Shown: positions 6,988-14,729, counted from the stretch's first letter. The stretch is 15,810 bases of DNA from Acidimicrobiaceae bacterium (GCA_003164275.1 PLSY01000387.1:1449-17258); one strand, 5' to 3'. The notes: generated by a model not told the origin, from the letters alone. Made by a program: numbers and translations.

Positions 6988-7971
6988 ATGGCCCGTGTTC
7001 TCTCCGGTATTCAGCCCAGCGGCGATCTCCACTTGGGGAACTATCTCGGGGCCATCAGGAACTGGGTGGCAGACCAGTATGTCCACGACGCCTACTACGC
7101 CATTGTCGACCTCCACGCCCTCACCCTCGACATCGAACCGGCCGTACTTAGAACCCGGACCTATGAGACGGCCCTCGACCTGTTGGCCTCGGGCCTCGAT
7201 CCCGAACACTGCACCTTGTTCGTCCAGTCCCATGTGCCCGAGCACGTCCAGCTGTCGTGGCTGCTCGAGTGCCAGGCCTCCATGGGCGAGCTCCGCCGGA
7301 TGACCCAGTTCAAGGACAAGAGCTCGGGCAACGACTCGGCGCGCGTCGGACTGTTCACCTACCCGGTCCTCCAGGCCGCCGACATCCTTCTCTATGACGC
7401 CGAGCGGGTGCCGGTGGGCGACGACCAGCGCCAGCACCTCGAGCTGGCGAGGGACTTGGCCATCCGGTTCAACTTCCGCTTCGGCGACACCCTGGTCGTG
7501 CCGGAGTCGTCCATTCCGACCGTAGGGGCCCGGGTGATGGACCTCCAGCACCCCGATCGCAAGATGTCGAAGTCGGTGAGCTCCCCCCTCGGGACGGTCA
7601 TGCTCTTGGACGACGAGGCGACCATCGTCCGCAAGGTGAAAAAGGCGGTGACCGACACCGACAACGAGGTCCGCTACGACCCGGACGCCAAGCCCGGCGT
7701 CTCCAACCTCTTGGAGCTTCTGGCCGTGGCGAGCGACGACAAACCGGCAGCCGTGGCCGAGCGCTACGAGCGCTACGGCGACTTGAAGGCGGACACGGCC
7801 GAAGCCCTGGTGGAGCTGCTCCGTCCAGTCAGGGAGCGACGCCACGACCTGGCAGCAGACCCCGGAGCGGTAGCCGCCCTGTTGTCGCGGGGGGCGGAAA
7901 AAGCCCGGGCCACGGCCGGTGCCACCTACGCCCGTGCCGCCTCGGCCATCGGACTCTTGAGCCCGAGCTGA
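6988..7971 (+). CDS. trpS: Tryptophanyl-tRNA synthetase
   Basis: This class I aminoacyl-tRNA synthetase charges tRNA-Trp. The 327-residue protein begins ARVLSGIQPSGDLHLGNYLG, with the HIGH-equivalent HLGN at 15-18, and has the KMSKS loop intact at 192-196 preceded by DLQHPDR. Other family marks are the YAIVDLHALT block (37-46) and GLFTYPVLQAADILLY (121-136). Length is normal for the bacterial short form. The ATG at 6988 is chosen because the family's N-terminus begins here; the frame stays open upstream but runs antisense through scpA. It is the only complete + strand gene and is divergent from scpA. trpS beside scpA is a known arrangement, but usually in the same direction. Confidence 0.96.
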   Translation: MARVLSGIQPSGDLHLGNYLGAIRNWVADQYVHDAYYAIVDLHALTLDIEPAVLRTRTYETALDLLASGLDPEHCTLFVQSHVPEHVQLSWLLECQASMGELRRMTQFKDKSSGNDSARVGLFTYPVLQAADILLYDAERVPVGDDQRQHLELARDLAIRFNFRFGDTLVVPESSIPTVGARVMDLQHPDRKMSKSVSSPLGTVMLLDDEATIVRKVKKAVTDTDNEVRYDPDAKPGVSNLLELLAVASDDKPAAVAERYERYGDLKADTAEALVELLRPVRERRHDLAADPGAVAALLSRGAEKARATAGATYARAASAIGLLSPS

Positions 7972-7997
7972 GGGGCCGAGTCCGAGCTGAGAGGCCG
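7963..7997 (+). repeat. 19-base tandem repeat across the trpS stop
   Basis: CCGAGCTGAGGGGCCG (7963-7978) recurs as CCGAGCTGAGAGGCCG (7982-7997), 15 of 16 bases identical, at a period of 19. The first copy contains the trpS stop codon TGA (7969-7971). It looks like a small local duplication in the convergent gap after trpS. Confidence 0.6.
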
Positions 7998-8043
7998 GCT
8001 GGGCGAGCCGTGCCGCCTCGGGTGGCTGCCCACGTCGAGGCCT

Positions 8044-8066
8044 GCCTCCGGGCATGGCCCGGAGGC
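8044..8066. terminator. Strong hairpin between convergent trpS and cyclase gene
   Basis: GCCTCCGGGC and GCCCGGAGGC form a perfect 10-bp stem with a 3-base ATG loop. It lies 73 bases after the trpS stop and 8 bases beyond the stop of the convergent cyclase gene. There is no T-run on either side. Its symmetry and position between two gene ends support a bidirectional terminator. Confidence 0.6.
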
Positions 8067-8073
8067 TCAGGCC

Positions 8074-8994
8074 CTAGGCGATGGCGATGGGGTTGACCGG
8101 GCTGCCCGATGCCCCGGTTACGCCCAGGGGAGCGATGACGAACAGGCACTCGGTGACCTGGTCACGGGACAGCTCGACCAGGTTCAGGTGCTCGATCAGG
8201 TGGACGCCCAGTTTGACCAGCAGCTCGATGTGCACGCCGAGGAAGATTCCCTTGTCGAAGGGGACGGGCTCGATGGCCGAGTTGTCCGACCCGACGACGG
8301 CGATGTCGTTGTCCCGGATGTAGGTCACGGCGTCGAGGCCGATGCCGGCCTGGGCGGTCGGGGTGTTGGGATCGCCGAGGGAGTGCCAGTAGTCGAGGAA
8401 GCCGGTGCGGACGAGGAGGATGTCGCCGGCCCCGACCTCGTTGCCCTGGGCCGTCGCACATGCCTCCAGGTCGGCGCTGGTGATGACGTAGCCCGGCTCC
8501 AGCCAGTCGACCCCAAGGTGTCGGGGCAGGTCGAGGTGGACGGCTCTGCCCGCCACTCCCCCGACCTTGTCGATCCCGCACTTGGGGATGCCGCTGTTGG
8601 TGCGTACGGCGTCGACGGGGAACCCGTTGTAGAACGTCCCGGCGGCGAAGACATGGCTCAGGGCGTCCATGTGGGTCAAGGTATGGGAGGCGAACACCAA
8701 GACGTCCTCGTTGGCCCCGACGTCTGGACTGGCCCCGTAGTCCACGAACTGGCCGGGATCGGCCTGGTTCATGAGGGTGAGGCGCTGGGGAGTGCCCCGG
8801 TAGTCGAACAGGGGGCCGCTCCCGCTCTGCTGGATGGGCAGGCCGAGGTGGTAGACGACGCCGGTCTTACAGGACTGGAGGGCGGCCAGGGTCTTCTCCG
8901 GGGTGAGCAGGTTGAGCGCCCCCCGCTCGTCGTCTTTGCCCCAACGTCCCCAGTTGGTCGAGCTCTGTTCGATAACCACTTGGTCGACAGTCAT
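8074..8994 (-). CDS. Cyclase family protein (metal-dependent hydrolase, PF04199 type)
   Basis: This 306-residue protein of the cyclase/kynurenine-formamidase-like fold is probably a cytoplasmic metal-dependent amidase or lactone/formamide hydrolase. The N-terminal NWGRWGKDDERGALNLLTPE (14-33) is typical of the longer subgroup of the family. The metal-binding motif is HTLTHMDALSH at 104-114 (H104, H108, D110, H114), a variant of HxGTHxDxxxH with Leu for Gly. Later H255 and E268 fit the second ligand set. No signal peptide is seen. The ATG at 8994 is preceded by GGGGGGA at good spacing. It has no metabolic partner in the neighbourhood, and hairpins flank it on both sides, so it is likely a single-gene transcript. 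The substrate is unknown; kynB-like activity is possible but not supported by context. Confidence 0.88.
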   Translation of the reverse strand: MTVDQVVIEQSSTNWGRWGKDDERGALNLLTPEKTLAALQSCKTGVVYHLGLPIQQSGSGPLFDYRGTPQRLTLMNQADPGQFVDYGASPDVGANEDVLVFASHTLTHMDALSHVFAAGTFYNGFPVDAVRTNSGIPKCGIDKVGGVAGRAVHLDLPRHLGVDWLEPGYVITSADLEACATAQGNEVGAGDILLVRTGFLDYWHSLGDPNTPTAQAGIGLDAVTYIRDNDIAVVGSDNSAIEPVPFDKGIFLGVHIELLVKLGVHLIEHLNLVELSRDQVTECLFVIAPLGVTGASGSPVNPIAIA

Positions 8995-9024
8995 GGTGAA
9001 AGTCCCCCCATTCGATCGCAGTTG

Positions 9025-9053
9025 ACAGTACGTAGCTGTACGGGGGGTTCTAC
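9025..9053 (-). promoter_or_regulatory. Candidate promoter/operator of the cyclase gene
   Basis: Upstream of the cyclase gene, a dyad GTAC-N6-GTAC spans 9028-9041. It overlaps a minus-strand TACTGT (9030-9025) that could serve as a -10 element, giving a leader of about 24 bases that contains the G-rich ribosome site. The -35 position reads GTAGAA, a poor match. A repressor site over the -10 is possible but rests on one short dyad. Confidence 0.25.
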
Positions 9054-9093
9054 GCCCTCGAGACAGTGAATCGACCCAGACCCTATCGCCTCG

Positions 9094-9112
9094 GGTCGCC
9101 GGAGCGGCGACC
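9094..9112 (-). terminator. Hairpin just after the YfhO-like gene
   Basis: GGTCGCCG and CGGCGACC form a perfect 8-bp stem with a 3-base loop, starting five bases past the stop of the YfhO-like gene. It lacks a U-run. It would end the pyrG-to-YfhO transcript before the cyclase gene's own upstream region. Confidence 0.55.
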
Positions 9113-9117
9113 ACACC

Positions 9118-12042
9118 TCAGCCGGCGGCCACCGTCTCGGAGGCTCTGGGCCTCTTGCGGCGGGTGACGGCTGCCCACCAGATGAACAGGCCGATCAGCG
9201 CCAGAACGGAGACGGTCGACACCACCATGCCGATGACGGCGGCCTTCGGGACATAGGTGAAGGTGACCACGAAGGAGCCCGCGGTCGGCAGCTCGACGGT
9301 CTGGACGACCCCGTCGGCGCCCACCGACTGGGTTGTCGAAGGCCCGAGGGGGGCGCCGGTTGCCGGGTCGACCGGTTGGATCGACGCCCGCCAGCCCTTG
9401 GTGGCAGCTTCGCTGCGGACGAGCACGGCCGGCTCGCTGGTCGTCACGGTGATCCTCTGTTTGCCGGTCCGGTCCGTGGGCCCGGCCACCACCTGGTGGG
9501 CGCCGGTGAGCGCCCCGCCGCTCGGGCTGGTCAGCGAAGCCCAACCGGCGGCCCGTGAGTTGTGGAACACGCCGAACGGCCCGAGCGTGCCGGTGAACAC
9601 CCAGTGGGGTGGCGTGACGCCCGACTGCATCCGCCCATCGAGGGCGATGTCCCCGAGCTCGGTGGTGCGGGTGGTGGGCACGCCGACGGTCGGGGCCATG
9701 GCTGTGCTGCCCGGCGCCAAGGGGGCAGCGACCCCCCGGGCGACGAGCCCGGCGGCCGGCACGGGGGTGGGCAGGCTGACCTGGATGGACACGGCCGCCC
9801 CGCTGCCCGTCGTCGTGACCTCGGTATTCGGGAGCCATCTGGTGCCCCCCGTCGGGGTCACCAGGCCAACCTCGACCTCGGTGCCCGCAGTCGAGCCGGC
9901 GACGATGGGGATGTCGGCTCGCTCGACGGTCAAAAGACCGCCGAAGTACCAGTGATGGGACTGGCCGATGGCCAGGCTGAAGGTGCTGGCCCCCCCGGTC
10001 TCTTTGGCCGTGTAGGACGACGAGTTGGACGGAAAGTCGATGGAGGGCTCGCCCGTCCCGCGGCTCACCCCGGGTCCGGGCGGCACCCGGGTGACGAAGT
10101 AGCCGGGCAGCGACAGGAGCGTCGACACGTTGAGTCCGTCCCATACCGTCCCCTTCAGGGTGGCCGGGTCGAGGTCCTCGAGGAGGTGGGAGCCGGTGGC
10201 GTCGTAGTAGCGCCCGTCGGTCAGGGCCGTGTAGCCCTGGGCGCTCAGGATCTGGTGGTACATGTTGAGGTCGGTCTGCCCGAGGGCCAACAACTCAGGC
10301 GTGCTGAACTGGTCGGGGTCGTAGATGATGAAGCGGCCGTTGCCCACGAGGGACTTGAAGGCCGCCTGGGTCGCCGTGTCGGCCTGGGCGTTGGCCTCGG
10401 TGATGGGTGGGCGGATGGTGAAGAAGTTGAACAGGGCGAGGTCGATGGCCACCCCGGCCATGAGGAGCCGTCCGACCGTGCGTGGCGAGTAGCGCCTCTC
10501 GGTCACGACCACCCAGGTGATGGCGGCGGCCACCACCACCTGGGTGGTGATGAGCCCAGCCAGCCAGAACCGCTCACGGCTGGAGAAGGGGTCGAGGATC
10601 TCGAGCCATCTGCCGAGCAGTGGGCCAGCACCCCACAGCAAGGCGGCGAAGCCGGCCGCCACGACCAGAGGGAGGCAGGTGACGATCGGCTCGGCCCTCT
10701 CTCCACTCCTCCATCGACTTCGCACCGATCCGCCCTGGCCGGGTGTCCCCTCGGGCCGGTCCAACAAGACGTGGACCCACCAGGCGAGGATCACGGCGAG
10801 GGCGAAGTCAACGAGGAGGATGTTGCGGTTGAGCAGTCGCTCACTGCTCATACCGGGGATCAGGTACATGAGGTGGGCGAAAGGGGTCTGGTTGCCCAGG
10901 GCCGAGAGGAGGCCGATGACCAGCACCACGTACCACACCCACCAGTGCCGGGCCTCAGGACGGGTCCGCCATCGGCGCAGGAACATCGAGCAGACGGCGA
11001 TGAGGGCCAAGACGCCCACGTAGCTCGTGACCTCGGGGAAGTTGTAGGTGGCCGAATAGTTTGCCGGGACGCTCTGGTTGGTGCCGACGATGAAAGGGGA
11101 GGCGACGAGGGAAACCAGGCGGTCGTTGAGGGAGCCGCTGGTGAAGAAGGCATAGCTCGGTTTGGACCGCTGCGACTGGGACAAGAACACAAGTCCGGGG
11201 AGCCATTGGGCAGCTCCGAGGGCGATCCCGGCGATGAGGCCGGCGCCCACCGCGGTGGTCGAGGCCACCAGGGCGCGCCTGGCGTCGCTCCGCAGATGGC
11301 CCTCGGTGATCAACCGGGACACCCAGTAGATGGCAACGAGCACCCCGCTATCGATGATCGACTCGGCGGCCCCGGCCAACAGGGTCATGCCGACGGCCAC
11401 GGCGAGCACCAGGGCCCACCGCCGCATCGTCCGCCGCCGGGCCGTCGTCTCTGAGGCCAGGCCACCGGGTGGCTCGGATCGGGTGAGCTCGAAGACCGAC
11501 AGGACGATCCAGGGAAGCCATGACGCCCCGGCGATCAGGTCCACGTGGACCAACTGGCCGGTCATGTAGCCGCCGAAGGCGAAGGTGGCAGCACCGATGG
11601 TGGCGGCGGTCACCGAGATGGCCTGGCGTCGCAGGAAGAGGTACATGCCGGCCAGGGCCACGTCGTAGACGACGGCCAAGGTGATGGTCCAGGCGGTGAA
11701 CCGGGGCAGGATGGCCATGAGCCACGTCATCGGGTAGGCGGCCCCGGCGTTGAAGCCACCGAGCAGCGGGGTGCCACTGAACAGGTAGGGGTTCCACAAC
11801 GGCCAAGATCCGTGGATCAGGTCCTGGCCGACCAGCACCCGCATGGGGAAGTTCTGGATGAGGTTGTCGCCGTCGAGGTAGGTCAGCCCGAACAGCTGTG
11901 GGATGCCGAGGACCAGGTACGGGAGCACGAGGGCGGCGATCAGGACCGGATGGGTCCTCATCCACCCGAGCACGCGCTCGGGGGCCGTTAGGCGGCCCGG
12001 GGTCGGGGCGGTGGTCGTGGGCTGGGCGTCGGTGAGGGTCAT
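9118..12042 (-). CDS. Large YfhO-like multi-spanning membrane protein
   Basis: This 974-residue protein resembles the YfhO/GT-C family of polyprenol-linked glycosyltransferases. About 14 hydrophobic helices lie in residues 33-542 (for example 33-53, 117-137, 209-224, 260-282, 405-427, 453-472, 492-513, 525-542). A long, probably extracytoplasmic domain follows (about 543-935), then one last helix (936-959) and a basic tail RRKRPR. In the first external loop LDGDN (56-60) supplies acidic residues of the kind GT-C enzymes use, and PLWNPYLFSGTPLL (81-94) is typical of this family. The start is ATG 12042, 34 bases after the M50 gene stop, with no good ribosome site. Bacillus YfhO is linked to lipoteichoic acid glycosylation; the role and substrate here are unknown. 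A non-enzymatic role is possible. Confidence 0.8.
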   Translation of the reverse strand: MTLTDAQPTTTAPTPGRLTAPERVLGWMRTHPVLIAALVLPYLVLGIPQLFGLTYLDGDNLIQNFPMRVLVGQDLIHGSWPLWNPYLFSGTPLLGGFNAGAAYPMTWLMAILPRFTAWTITLAVVYDVALAGMYLFLRRQAISVTAATIGAATFAFGGYMTGQLVHVDLIAGASWLPWIVLSVFELTRSEPPGGLASETTARRRTMRRWALVLAVAVGMTLLAGAAESIIDSGVLVAIYWVSRLITEGHLRSDARRALVASTTAVGAGLIAGIALGAAQWLPGLVFLSQSQRSKPSYAFFTSGSLNDRLVSLVASPFIVGTNQSVPANYSATYNFPEVTSYVGVLALIAVCSMFLRRWRTRPEARHWWVWYVVLVIGLLSALGNQTPFAHLMYLIPGMSSERLLNRNILLVDFALAVILAWWVHVLLDRPEGTPGQGGSVRSRWRSGERAEPIVTCLPLVVAAGFAALLWGAGPLLGRWLEILDPFSSRERFWLAGLITTQVVVAAAITWVVVTERRYSPRTVGRLLMAGVAIDLALFNFFTIRPPITEANAQADTATQAAFKSLVGNGRFIIYDPDQFSTPELLALGQTDLNMYHQILSAQGYTALTDGRYYDATGSHLLEDLDPATLKGTVWDGLNVSTLLSLPGYFVTRVPPGPGVSRGTGEPSIDFPSNSSSYTAKETGGASTFSLAIGQSHHWYFGGLLTVERADIPIVAGSTAGTEVEVGLVTPTGGTRWLPNTEVTTTGSGAAVSIQVSLPTPVPAAGLVARGVAAPLAPGSTAMAPTVGVPTTRTTELGDIALDGRMQSGVTPPHWVFTGTLGPFGVFHNSRAAGWASLTSPSGGALTGAHQVVAGPTDRTGKQRITVTTSEPAVLVRSEAATKGWRASIQPVDPATGAPLGPSTTQSVGADGVVQTVELPTAGSFVVTFTYVPKAAVIGMVVSTVSVLALIGLFIWWAAVTRRKRPRASETVAAG

Positions 12043-12076
12043 GGAGGGATTCGTGGCGAGGGGGCCCGCCTGGCGG

Positions 12077-12841
12077 TCACACCAACAGGCTGGCCCACCA
12101 GTTGATGATCTGGTTGATGAACGAGCTCCACTCATTGCGGAATAAGAGGATGAGGATGAGCGGCAAGAACATGAGGAGTGGCTGGAGCCGGTAGTACTCG
12201 GGAAGCAGACGGGCCGGGAGGAAGCGCTCGAGCACCGCCGCCCCATCGAGGGGCGGGCACGGGATCAGGTTGAACACGCCGAGGACGATGTTGGCCACGC
12301 CGGCCAGGAAGAAGATCTGGCTGAGCAGCCCGAGTCCGCCGTACTGGCGGTTGGCCAGCGGGGTGACCACCACGTAGAGCACGCCCATCAAGGCGGCCAG
12401 GACGGCGTTGGTCAAGGGCCCCACCAACGAGACGATGACCGTGTGGTTGCGGGGGCTGCGCAGTCGGTTGGTCGAGACGGGCACCGGCTTCGCCCATCCG
12501 TAGGCCCCGATGCCGGACAGGGAGAGGACGGCCGGGACCAACAACGTACCGACCGGGTCGATGTGCTTGGCCGGGTTCAGGGTCAGTCGCCCGGCACGCT
12601 TGGCCGTGTCGTCTCCGAAGGCCAGGGCGACGACCCCATGGGAGATCTCGTGGAGGATGATCGAGGGGATGAGGACGAGGAAGTAGATGACCTCGTCGCT
12701 GGTGATGCGGTGGGTGCGCCACAAGATGAGCGCGATGGCCACGACGATCACGATGATGATCAGGGTGCGCTGCTCCATCTGGGGTCGGCGCCGGGGACGC
12801 CCGGAGCCGCTCGATCCACCCCCGTAGCCTCCGAAGGCCAT
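12077..12841 (-). CDS. Site-2 protease family protein (peptidase M50)
   Basis: This 254-residue intramembrane zinc metalloprotease would cut membrane-embedded substrates. The active-site HEISH lies at 64-68 (H64, E65, H68) within a hydrophobic helix. The third ligand is D199 in NLIPCPPLDG (191-200), and GPLTN (141-145) and NPAKHIDPVGTL (89-100) are typical of the small rhomboid-like M50 subgroup without a PDZ domain. About six helices are visible. The N-terminus is a Gly/Ser- then Arg/Pro-rich stretch (1-21), presumably cytoplasmic. An alternative ATG at 12778 would remove it. The start at 12841 is 11 bases after the stop of the zinc-finger gene. Members of this subgroup often sit beside trpS and scpAB. 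Substrates are not known from sequence. Confidence 0.92.
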   Translation of the reverse strand: MAFGGYGGGSSGSGRPRRRPQMEQRTLIIIVIVVAIALILWRTHRITSDEVIYFLVLIPSIILHEISHGVVALAFGDDTAKRAGRLTLNPAKHIDPVGTLLVPAVLSLSGIGAYGWAKPVPVSTNRLRSPRNHTVIVSLVGPLTNAVLAALMGVLYVVVTPLANRQYGGLGLLSQIFFLAGVANIVLGVFNLIPCPPLDGAAVLERFLPARLLPEYYRLQPLLMFLPLILILLFRNEWSSFINQIINWWASLLV

Positions 12842-12852
12842 TCAGTGCCCGA

Positions 12853-13197
12853 TCAGGGCCGGTTGGCGTGGTTGATGCAGAATCTGGTGGCCGGCATGGC
12901 TTCGAGGCGCGCCGGGCCAATGGGCTCGCCGCACGCCTCGCAGATCCCGTAGGAGCCGTCCTCCACCCGGGTGATGGCGAGGGCGACCTCGTCCAGGGTC
13001 TCTTGCAGCTGGCCGGCCAGGACTTCGGCCTCGCCCCGCTCGGCCGTCACCTGGCTGGAGTCGGCGAAATTGGGGTCGTAGTCGAGGCCGCGCCCGCCGT
13101 TCTCGCCGAAACCCAGTTCGGACAGCTCGGACTGGAGCTGGCGCCTCTCATCTTCGAGGAGTTGACGGTAGTCAATGGGAGGGGCATCGCTCGGCAC
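12853..13197 (-). CDS. DksA/TraR-like zinc-finger protein
   Basis: This 114-residue protein has an N-terminal helical segment (IDYRQLLEDERRQLQSELSEL and a second helix AEVLAGQLQETLDEVALAITRVEDG) and a C-terminal zinc finger YGICEACGEPIGPARLEAMP...FCINH. The ligands would be C86, C89, C107 and H110, so the fourth Cys of the usual C4 finger is His. DksA/TraR proteins bind RNA polymerase through the secondary channel and tune transcription, but many short actinobacterial members are uncharacterised, so that role is inferred only. The GTG at 13197 is chosen because it is the first start after the xerD stop (10 bases away) that keeps the family N-terminus; no strong ribosome site is seen. Confidence 0.85.
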   Translation of the reverse strand: MPSDAPPIDYRQLLEDERRQLQSELSELGFGENGGRGLDYDPNFADSSQVTAERGEAEVLAGQLQETLDEVALAITRVEDGSYGICEACGEPIGPARLEAMPATRFCINHANRP

Positions 13198-13207
13198 GGA
13201 GACGACA

Positions 13208-14140
13208 CTACCTGAGCTGGGGCGTCGCGGCTCGCGGATGGGCCCGCTGATACGAGCTGCGCAGGTGTTCCTGGCTGAGTTTCGTGTAGATCTGTGTGGT
13301 GGCGATCGAGACGTGACCGAGGAGTTCTTGGACGACCCGTATGTCGGCACCGTGGGCCAGCATGTGGCTGGCGCAGGAGTGGCGGAGCACGTGGGGGCTC
13401 ACGACGTCGCCCAAGCCGACACGCTCGGCGTGATGGTGGACGATGGCCCAGCCCCCCTGTCTGCTCAGCCGCCCTCCCCGGGTATTGATGAACACGGCCT
13501 CAGCGTCGTCCCGCCTGGCCCAGCGGGCGGGCGCCAGCAGTGGGCGGCCGATGGGCGACAGCCACCGGTCGAGAGCCTGGCGGGCCGGGCCCCCGAGGGG
13601 GACGAGCCGCTCTTTCGAGCCCTTCCCGAACACCCGGAGGAGCCCGTCGTCCCCCTGTAGGTCCATGAGCGAGAGCCCGACCAGCTCCGAGATCCGGGCC
13701 CCCGTCCCGTACAACAGCTCGAGCAGGGCTCGATCGCGCAGGTCGGTGGGCGCGACCCCGGTCACCGAGTCGAGCAACGAGAGCACCTGGCCCTCGTCGA
13801 GGGCCTTCGGCAGGCGGCGGGCCAGCCGCGGGGACCGCACGTCGGTTGTCGGATCACCCTCGAGGGACCCCTCGCTGACGAGGAACCCGAACAGCCCCCG
13901 CAGTGCCGTCGTCGCCCGGGCCAGGGACGCCGGGCTCTTCCCCACCGTCCGGAGCTCGCCCAGGTATCGCTCGATATCGCCAGGCCCGGCAGCCGTCGGG
14001 TCCGAGTCGTGCTCGGCCGACCACGCCTCCCACGCCGCGATGTCACGCCGGTAGGCCACCAAGGTGTTGCGTGCCCTGCCCTTTTCGACCGAGAGCCACG
14101 ACAGGTACTCCTCGGATCCGATGGTGAGGGGTGGACTCAT
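13208..14140 (-). CDS. xerD: Tyrosine recombinase, XerC/XerD type
   Basis: This 310-residue recombinase would resolve chromosome dimers at a dif site. It has a SAM-like N-terminal core-binding domain (about 5-90: EEYLSWLSVEKGRARNTLVAY...) and a catalytic domain with the full set R149, K173, H250, R253, H276 and Y285. Their spacing equals that of E. coli XerD (R148, K172, H244, R247, H270, Y279) apart from about five extra residues between Lys and the first His. Position after pyrG-NUDIX matches actinobacterial xerD, hence the symbol, although xerC cannot be excluded by sequence alone. The ATG at 14140 starts the family N-terminus and follows the NUDIX stop by 10 bases. No phage or integron genes accompany it. 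Confidence 0.92.
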   Translation of the reverse strand: MSPPLTIGSEEYLSWLSVEKGRARNTLVAYRRDIAAWEAWSAEHDSDPTAAGPGDIERYLGELRTVGKSPASLARATTALRGLFGFLVSEGSLEGDPTTDVRSPRLARRLPKALDEGQVLSLLDSVTGVAPTDLRDRALLELLYGTGARISELVGLSLMDLQGDDGLLRVFGKGSKERLVPLGGPARQALDRWLSPIGRPLLAPARWARRDDAEAVFINTRGGRLSRQGGWAIVHHHAERVGLGDVVSPHVLRHSCASHMLAHGADIRVVQELLGHVSIATTQIYTKLSQEHLRSSYQRAHPRAATPQLR

Positions 14141-14150
14141 CGTTGGTCGG

Positions 14151-14729
14151 TCACCGACCGGCCAGGCGCCGCCGGGCCAGTCCCACGCCCAAAATGGTGG
14201 TGGCGTCGATGATGACACCCTCGTCGACCAGGTGGTCGAAACCGGACAAGGGGACCTCGACCACCTCCATGAAGGCTTCTTCGACCCCTTGGCGATCGAG
14301 CGGCACCGACCTCAGCCCGGTGGCCAGATAGACCGACGAACGCTCGTCGCAAAAACCCGGGGTGATGGCGCACCTGGTCAGCAGCGTCAGGTCCCTCGCC
14401 GCGTAGCCCACCTCTTCGGCCAGCTCACGGTGAGCGGCTTCGAGGGCCGCCTCTCCCTCGACGTCACAGGTGCCGGCCGGCACCTCGAGGATCCAACGGT
14501 CGAGTGGGGCGCGAAACTGGCGGACCAGCACCACCGAGTCGTCGTCGGTGATGGCCACGATGGCCACGGCCCCAGGGTGGCGCACGATGTCCCGCACGAA
14601 CGTCGATCCGTGAGGGTCGACGAAGGTGGCCTTGGTCACCGAGAAGACGAAGCTGTGGTGGATGACCTCCTCGCCGGTCATCATGAACCGAGGAAGGCCC
14701 TCTTCGTCGTCGGGCGACCCCCCTGTCAC
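14151..14729 (-). CDS. NUDIX hydrolase, ADP-ribose pyrophosphatase-like
   Basis: This 192-residue cytoplasmic protein would hydrolyse a nucleoside diphosphate linked to another group, most likely ADP-ribose. The NUDIX box is at 86-109: G86, then R101-E102, E105-E106 and G108, with a six-residue rather than five-residue gap after the first Gly (AGTCDVEGE). The preceding VLVRQFRAP (67-75) and the strand ILEVPAG (80-86) are typical of the ADP-ribose pyrophosphatase group. GTG at 14729 is preferred because TGAGG lies five bases upstream and it follows the pyrG stop directly. A GTG at 14750, overlapping pyrG by 14 nt, and ATGs at 14684 and 14681 are alternatives. NUDIX beside pyrG and xerD is the usual actinobacterial arrangement. 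Substrate is inferred from family only. Confidence 0.9.
   Translation of the reverse strand: MTGGSPDDEEGLPRFMMTGEEVIHHSFVFSVTKATFVDPHGSTFVRDIVRHPGAVAIVAITDDDSVVLVRQFRAPLDRWILEVPAGTCDVEGEAALEAAHRELAEEVGYAARDLTLLTRCAITPGFCDERSSVYLATGLRSVPLDRQGVEEAFMEVVEVPLSGFDHLVDEGVIIDATTILGVGLARRRLAGR

Noticed and set aside
6973..8055. A 360-codon minus-strand frame opposite trpS
   Set aside because: trpS on the + strand has HIGH-like and KMSKS motifs; the minus frame shows only shadow composition.
9562..11454. A 630-codon open frame on the + strand
   Set aside because: It lies antisense to the YfhO-like gene, whose helices and family motifs are clear. The + strand translation is a repetitive Gly/Arg/Glu/His mix typical of the opposite strand of high-GC genes, with no recognisable domain.
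12043..12246. Upstream in-frame extension of the YfhO-like gene by 68 codons
   Set aside because: It overlaps the end of the M50 protease gene and reads as a Ser/Cys/Arg-rich shadow; the membrane protein begins plausibly at 12042.
13208..14140. Tyrosine recombinase as a phage or integrative-element integrase
   Set aside because: Catalytic spacing matches housekeeping XerD, the gene sits in the usual pyrG-NUDIX-xerD order, and no att repeats, tRNA or phage genes are nearby.
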